This document shows positions 61,197 through 64,000 of a stretch of DNA of 64,000 nucleotides, piece by piece (positions within the stretch are counted from its first letter, which is position 1; each line of letters starts with the position of its first letter). Origin of the DNA: Kuenenia sp039794105 (GTDB lineage: Bacteria > Planctomycetota > Brocadiia > Brocadiales > Brocadiaceae); NCBI RefSeq assembly GCF_039794105.1, contig NZ_JBDIWA010000013.1, positions 18,229-82,228 on the forward strand, in the 5' to 3' direction. A program made the position numbers and the translations under genes. The notes under the pieces are model-generated. The model did not search any database. It was not told the DNA's origin and saw only the letters and a program-made list of their open reading frames with translations.

Positions 61197-63044
61197 ATGA
61201 GCTTGTCACTTAAATTAAAAAACGTGCCTGTGTCTCCCGGCGTTTATCTTATGAAAGATGCAAAACATAAGGTAATCTACGTGGGCAAGGCAAAGAATCT
61301 CAAAAACCGCGTTAGAAGCTACTTCCAGAAAGGAACCGGCGACAGACTTTACACGGAATATCTGATAAAGCACGTGGTTGATATTGACTTCGTGCTTACG
61401 GAGACTGAAAAAGAAGCCCTTATCCTTGAAAATAATTTTATAAAACAATTCAAACCCAAATTTAATATCAATTTACGTGACGACAAAAACTTCCCATGCA
61501 TCAAACTGGAAACTAACAAAGATTTTCCGTATCCGAAAGTCGTTCGCCAGAAGGAAGATGACGGCGCGATGTACTTTGGCCCCTATGCCTCCGCCAGGGC
61601 TGTCAGAGAAACACTACGATACATTAATGACACAATACCTGTCAGAAAATGCCGGGATAATGCGTTCAAAAGCAGGACAAAGCCGTGTCTTTATTATCAG
61701 ATTCATAAGTGCCTCGGGCCTTGCTGCGGACTGATAGACCGTGCAAGTTACAAGACATTGACAGACCAGGTAATCCTTCTCTTAAAAGGCAAACAGGAAG
61801 ACCTTATCAGCATTCTCCGGAAACAAATGTACGAAGAGTCGAAACAGTTGCGATATGAAAAGGCGGCAAAACTGCGCGACCAGATACAGTCCATCGAACA
61901 AACCGTTGAGAAGCAGAGGATCAATTCCCTTACCTTTGTCGACCGGGACGTCTTTGGTTATTACCTTACAGATAATGATGTATATATTGAAGTAATGTTT
62001 ATCCGCTCAGGCAATATGGAAGACATCGCCTCCTATTGTTTATCAATAAACCATATTACTATCGAAGAGGTATTTCGTTCATTTTTAAATCAATTTTATA
62101 GTCAGACCCGATTTATCCCTTCTGAAGTTATCATACCGGTTCATTCCCCGGATGCTGTTTTGCTGGAAGAGTGGCTTACCGAAAGAAAGGGGAAAAAGGT
62201 TTCCGTGTTTTGCCCGAAACGCGGTGATAAATTACGTCTTATTGAAATGGCGCAAAAAAATGCGATGAATGCCTATAAGGTATCGCAGACGCAGGACGAT
62301 AATTATTCACGCACATTACAGGCGCTGAAGGATGTTATCGGACTAAGAAACCTGCCGGAATGTATAGAGTGTTTTGATATCTCCAACATTTTTGGCAAAC
62401 AAGCGGTAGGTTCAATGGTAACGTTTGTATGTGGGAAGCCTGACAAATCAAAATATAAACGCTTCAGGATAAAAACAGTAGACCAAATAGACGATTACGC
62501 AATGATGCATGAAGTATTATTACGCAGGTATAAAAGGGCAGTCGAAGAGGGAGATTTGCCGGACCTCGTTATGGTAGACGGGGGGAAGGGACAATTGGGC
62601 GTTGCGCTCAGGGTGTTTGAAGAACTCGCAATAAATGATACAGACCTTCTCGCATTATCAAAAGACAGGGGAAAAAGCGGTATTCCGAAAGAAGGGCAGG
62701 GGGAACAGGTACATACACCCCACACACCGCATCCTATACTCCTTCCGCCTTCATCCCCCGTCCTCCTATTCCTTGCCAAAGTCCGTGATGAGGCGCACCG
62801 GTTTGCCATTGCCTATCACAGAAAACTTCGCGACAAAGAGTATTACAAATCGCCCCTCGATGAAATCCCCGGCATCGGCATTATCAGAAAAAAAGCGCTG
62901 ATAAAACGCTTTGGAAGCATAGAAGGCATTCGAAACGCGACAATACATCAATTAACAGACATAGGCAAATTGCCGGCAAAACTGGCAAATGAAGTTTATA
63001 ATCATTTTCATAGTGCGGCAGAATCGCAACCAAAAAGGGTTTAA
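61197..63044 (+). CDS. uvrC: UvrC excinuclease subunit
   Basis: The 615-residue protein makes both incisions in nucleotide excision repair with UvrAB. The N-terminal GIY-YIG nuclease is clear (SPGVYLMKDAKHKVIYVGKAKNLKNRVRSYF). A cysteine cluster (KPCLYYQIHKCLGPCCG) follows, then the UVR helix (YEKAAKLRDQIQSIEQ), the RNase-H-like C-terminal nuclease (ECFDISNIFGKQAVGSMVTF, VDGGKGQLGVA) and the HhH pair (IPGIGIIRKKALIKRFGS). The loop before RDEAHRFA is longer than usual and Pro/His-rich. Start taken at ATG 61197. Confidence 0.95.
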   Translation: MSLSLKLKNVPVSPGVYLMKDAKHKVIYVGKAKNLKNRVRSYFQKGTGDRLYTEYLIKHVVDIDFVLTETEKEALILENNFIKQFKPKFNINLRDDKNFPCIKLETNKDFPYPKVVRQKEDDGAMYFGPYASARAVRETLRYINDTIPVRKCRDNAFKSRTKPCLYYQIHKCLGPCCGLIDRASYKTLTDQVILLLKGKQEDLISILRKQMYEESKQLRYEKAAKLRDQIQSIEQTVEKQRINSLTFVDRDVFGYYLTDNDVYIEVMFIRSGNMEDIASYCLSINHITIEEVFRSFLNQFYSQTRFIPSEVIIPVHSPDAVLLEEWLTERKGKKVSVFCPKRGDKLRLIEMAQKNAMNAYKVSQTQDDNYSRTLQALKDVIGLRNLPECIECFDISNIFGKQAVGSMVTFVCGKPDKSKYKRFRIKTVDQIDDYAMMHEVLLRRYKRAVEEGDLPDLVMVDGGKGQLGVALRVFEELAINDTDLLALSKDRGKSGIPKEGQGEQVHTPHTPHPILLPPSSPVLLFLAKVRDEAHRFAIAYHRKLRDKEYYKSPLDEIPGIGIIRKKALIKRFGSIEGIRNATIHQLTDIGKLPAKLANEVYNHFHSAAESQPKRV

Positions 63045-63509
63045 CCATGAAGGACATGGCACAGCCTTTGGTCGTAACCAAACCCGAAATACGAATATCG
63101 AAATGCGAAACAAATTCAAATGACAAAAAACCCAACACCCCAAACTTTACGCAAGCCTTATCTAACCGATGCCTTACGTTTTTACATTTTGAATAAACAA
63201 GCATAAAAAAAGGGCTGGCTGGCAATACCACGCCCTACCCGAGACTATACAGTGAAAAATCTTTACGTTGTATGTGTAAACCCTTTCATGTAAAATGTGT
63301 TTTTATAATCTCGTTCTCAAGCTCTGTTTGGAAACAAGCCATGGAAATGTTCAAAAACCCGTTTCTTTTCATTGGGATTTTGTATTTTGGAATTTGTTTC
63401 GTATTTCGTGTTTCGTATTTCGTGTTTCATGCTTCGTGGTTCCCTTTTCGTATTTTTTATCCCATGCTTGTTTGGTTCTGGCTATGCCAGCTTTAGGAAG
63501 CAACATTAA
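63045..63509. other. intergenic region with dispersed inverted repeats
   Basis: About 465 bases. The strings CGAAATACGAATATCGAAAT near 63087 and GAATTTGTTTCGTATTTCG near 63391 are arms of the repeat type at 39038, and CATGCTTGTTTGGTTCTGG with CTATGCCAGCTTTAGG matches 39262-39295. No gene; AGGAAG near 63495 is the cinA ribosome binding site. Confidence 0.5.
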
Positions 63510-64000
63510 ATGACTACAGCGGAAATCATTGCCATAGGAACGGAAATTGTTCTCGGACAAATAACCGATACGAATACCCGGTATATTGCGGAAATGTTGA
63601 CTAAAAACGGGATTCATGTCCTTTTTGCCACAGCAGTTCGCGATGATGCTGAATTATTAAAATCTGCACTCAATACCGCCAAAGGCCGGGTACGGCTGAT
63701 TATCACAACCGGCGGCCTCGGCCCGACAGAAAACGACCTCACTCGCGAAATAGTATCAGATCTCTTTAACATGCCATTAATACCCAGCGGTGAATCATAT
63801 ACAAACAAGCCTCTATGCGCAGACACATTGCATGAAGGCGCCAAAAAAGTGAAATCAATCCCATCCGGCGCCCTTATCATTCCCAATGATCACGGAACTG
63901 CGACCGGCTTTGCCATTAAATATAATGAAACAGATATCGTATGCCTCCCCGGCGTTCCGGGAGAAATGCGACAAATGCTTAACTCCTATTTGAAAATATA
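63510..64000 (+). CDS. cinA: CinA family protein, N-terminal part (runs off the window)
   Basis: The visible 163 residues are the molybdopterin-binding-like (COG1058) domain: EIIAIGTEIVLGQITDTNTRYIAEML at the start, IITTGGLGPTENDLTREIV near residue 65, and VCLPGVPGEMRQML near the end. Full CinA proteins continue with an NMN-deamidase domain, which would lie beyond the window. CinA-type enzymes hydrolyse ADP-ribose and/or deamidate NMN in pyridine nucleotide recycling. ATG 63510 follows AGGAAG. Confidence 0.92.
   Translation, partial: MTTAEIIAIGTEIVLGQITDTNTRYIAEMLTKNGIHVLFATAVRDDAELLKSALNTAKGRVRLIITTGGLGPTENDLTREIVSDLFNMPLIPSGESYTNKPLCADTLHEGAKKVKSIPSGALIIPNDHGTATGFAIKYNETDIVCLPGVPGEMRQMLNSYLKI

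Noticed and set aside
62640..62790. Pro/His-rich loop in UvrC considered as a repeat insertion
   Set aside because: This loop varies in length in the family, and the DNA matches none of the repeat families in the window.
1..64000. tRNA, rRNA and known riboswitches
   Set aside because: No cloverleaf with TTCGA-type loops, no rRNA core motifs and no riboswitch consensus were recognised by eye; a covariance search would be needed to exclude weak ones.

Overview
The window most likely comes from an anammox planctomycete (Candidatus Brocadiales: Kuenenia/Brocadia/Jettenia type). The main reason is a contiguous minus-strand operon at 5333-13210: acyl carrier protein, FabZ-like dehydratase, two FabF-like ketosynthases, a CrtI-like FAD desaturase/isomerase, a radical SAM protein and dihydrolipoyl dehydrogenase. 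This matches the gene content proposed in the literature for ladderane lipid synthesis. The low-to-moderate GC, an IspH-UbiA fusion and frequent TTG starts fit as well. The assignment is inference; there is no rRNA or marker gene here to settle it.

Layout. 1-5000: UDP-glucose dehydrogenase, a secreted protein of unknown function, IspH-UbiA fusion and a DUF502 membrane protein. 5300-13200: the ladderane-like operon. One of its ketosynthases has lost all three catalytic residues, like a chain-length factor, and a 42-residue membrane miniprotein sits just before lpd. 13600-14900: isocitrate dehydrogenase.

15700-31400: a large type III-A CRISPR-Cas island. The order is cas6, cas10 (HD and GGDD both present), csm2-csm5, a membrane-anchored alpha/beta protein, a decayed three-repeat array, a membrane-anchored SAVED/CARF-like sensor, a Csx3-type ring nuclease, a free-standing reverse transcriptase, cas1, cas2 and an array of five repeats. 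Downstream the cas1 3' end, cas2, leader and array have been duplicated (three repeats). Between the two copies lie an alpha/beta hydrolase, an orphan leader-repeat relic, a frameshifted nucleotidyltransferase and a HEPN-MNT pair. The membrane effector pair with ring nuclease, next to a decayed array, is the best candidate here for an incompletely described system.

31400-43800: host-type genes. These are a YHS protein, a four-domain Ig-like secreted protein, MarC, a DUF481 barrel protein, a GT4 glycosyltransferase, a phosphoesterase, HutH, CobK, an L-2-hydroxyglutarate oxidase-like protein and a lipoprotein. Several palindromic repeat families are scattered among them.

44400-54400: a type I restriction-modification operon read on the minus strand: hsdM, DUF1016 nuclease, hsdS, a truncated nuclease, a RhuM fragment and hsdR. 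Two attC-like sites flank it, and the PIN-domain gene beside it has the layout of an integron cassette. HsdR carries an in-frame DUF559 endonuclease domain, and hsdR, hsdM and hsdS carry several in-frame palindromic elements. 55000-58900 is a decay zone of toxin-like genes (nuclease-like protein with DUF2283), an aldo-keto reductase, and fragments of type IIG enzymes, a REP-associated transposase and DUF1016. 58900-64000 returns to housekeeping: PgpA, MurQ, UvrC and the start of CinA.
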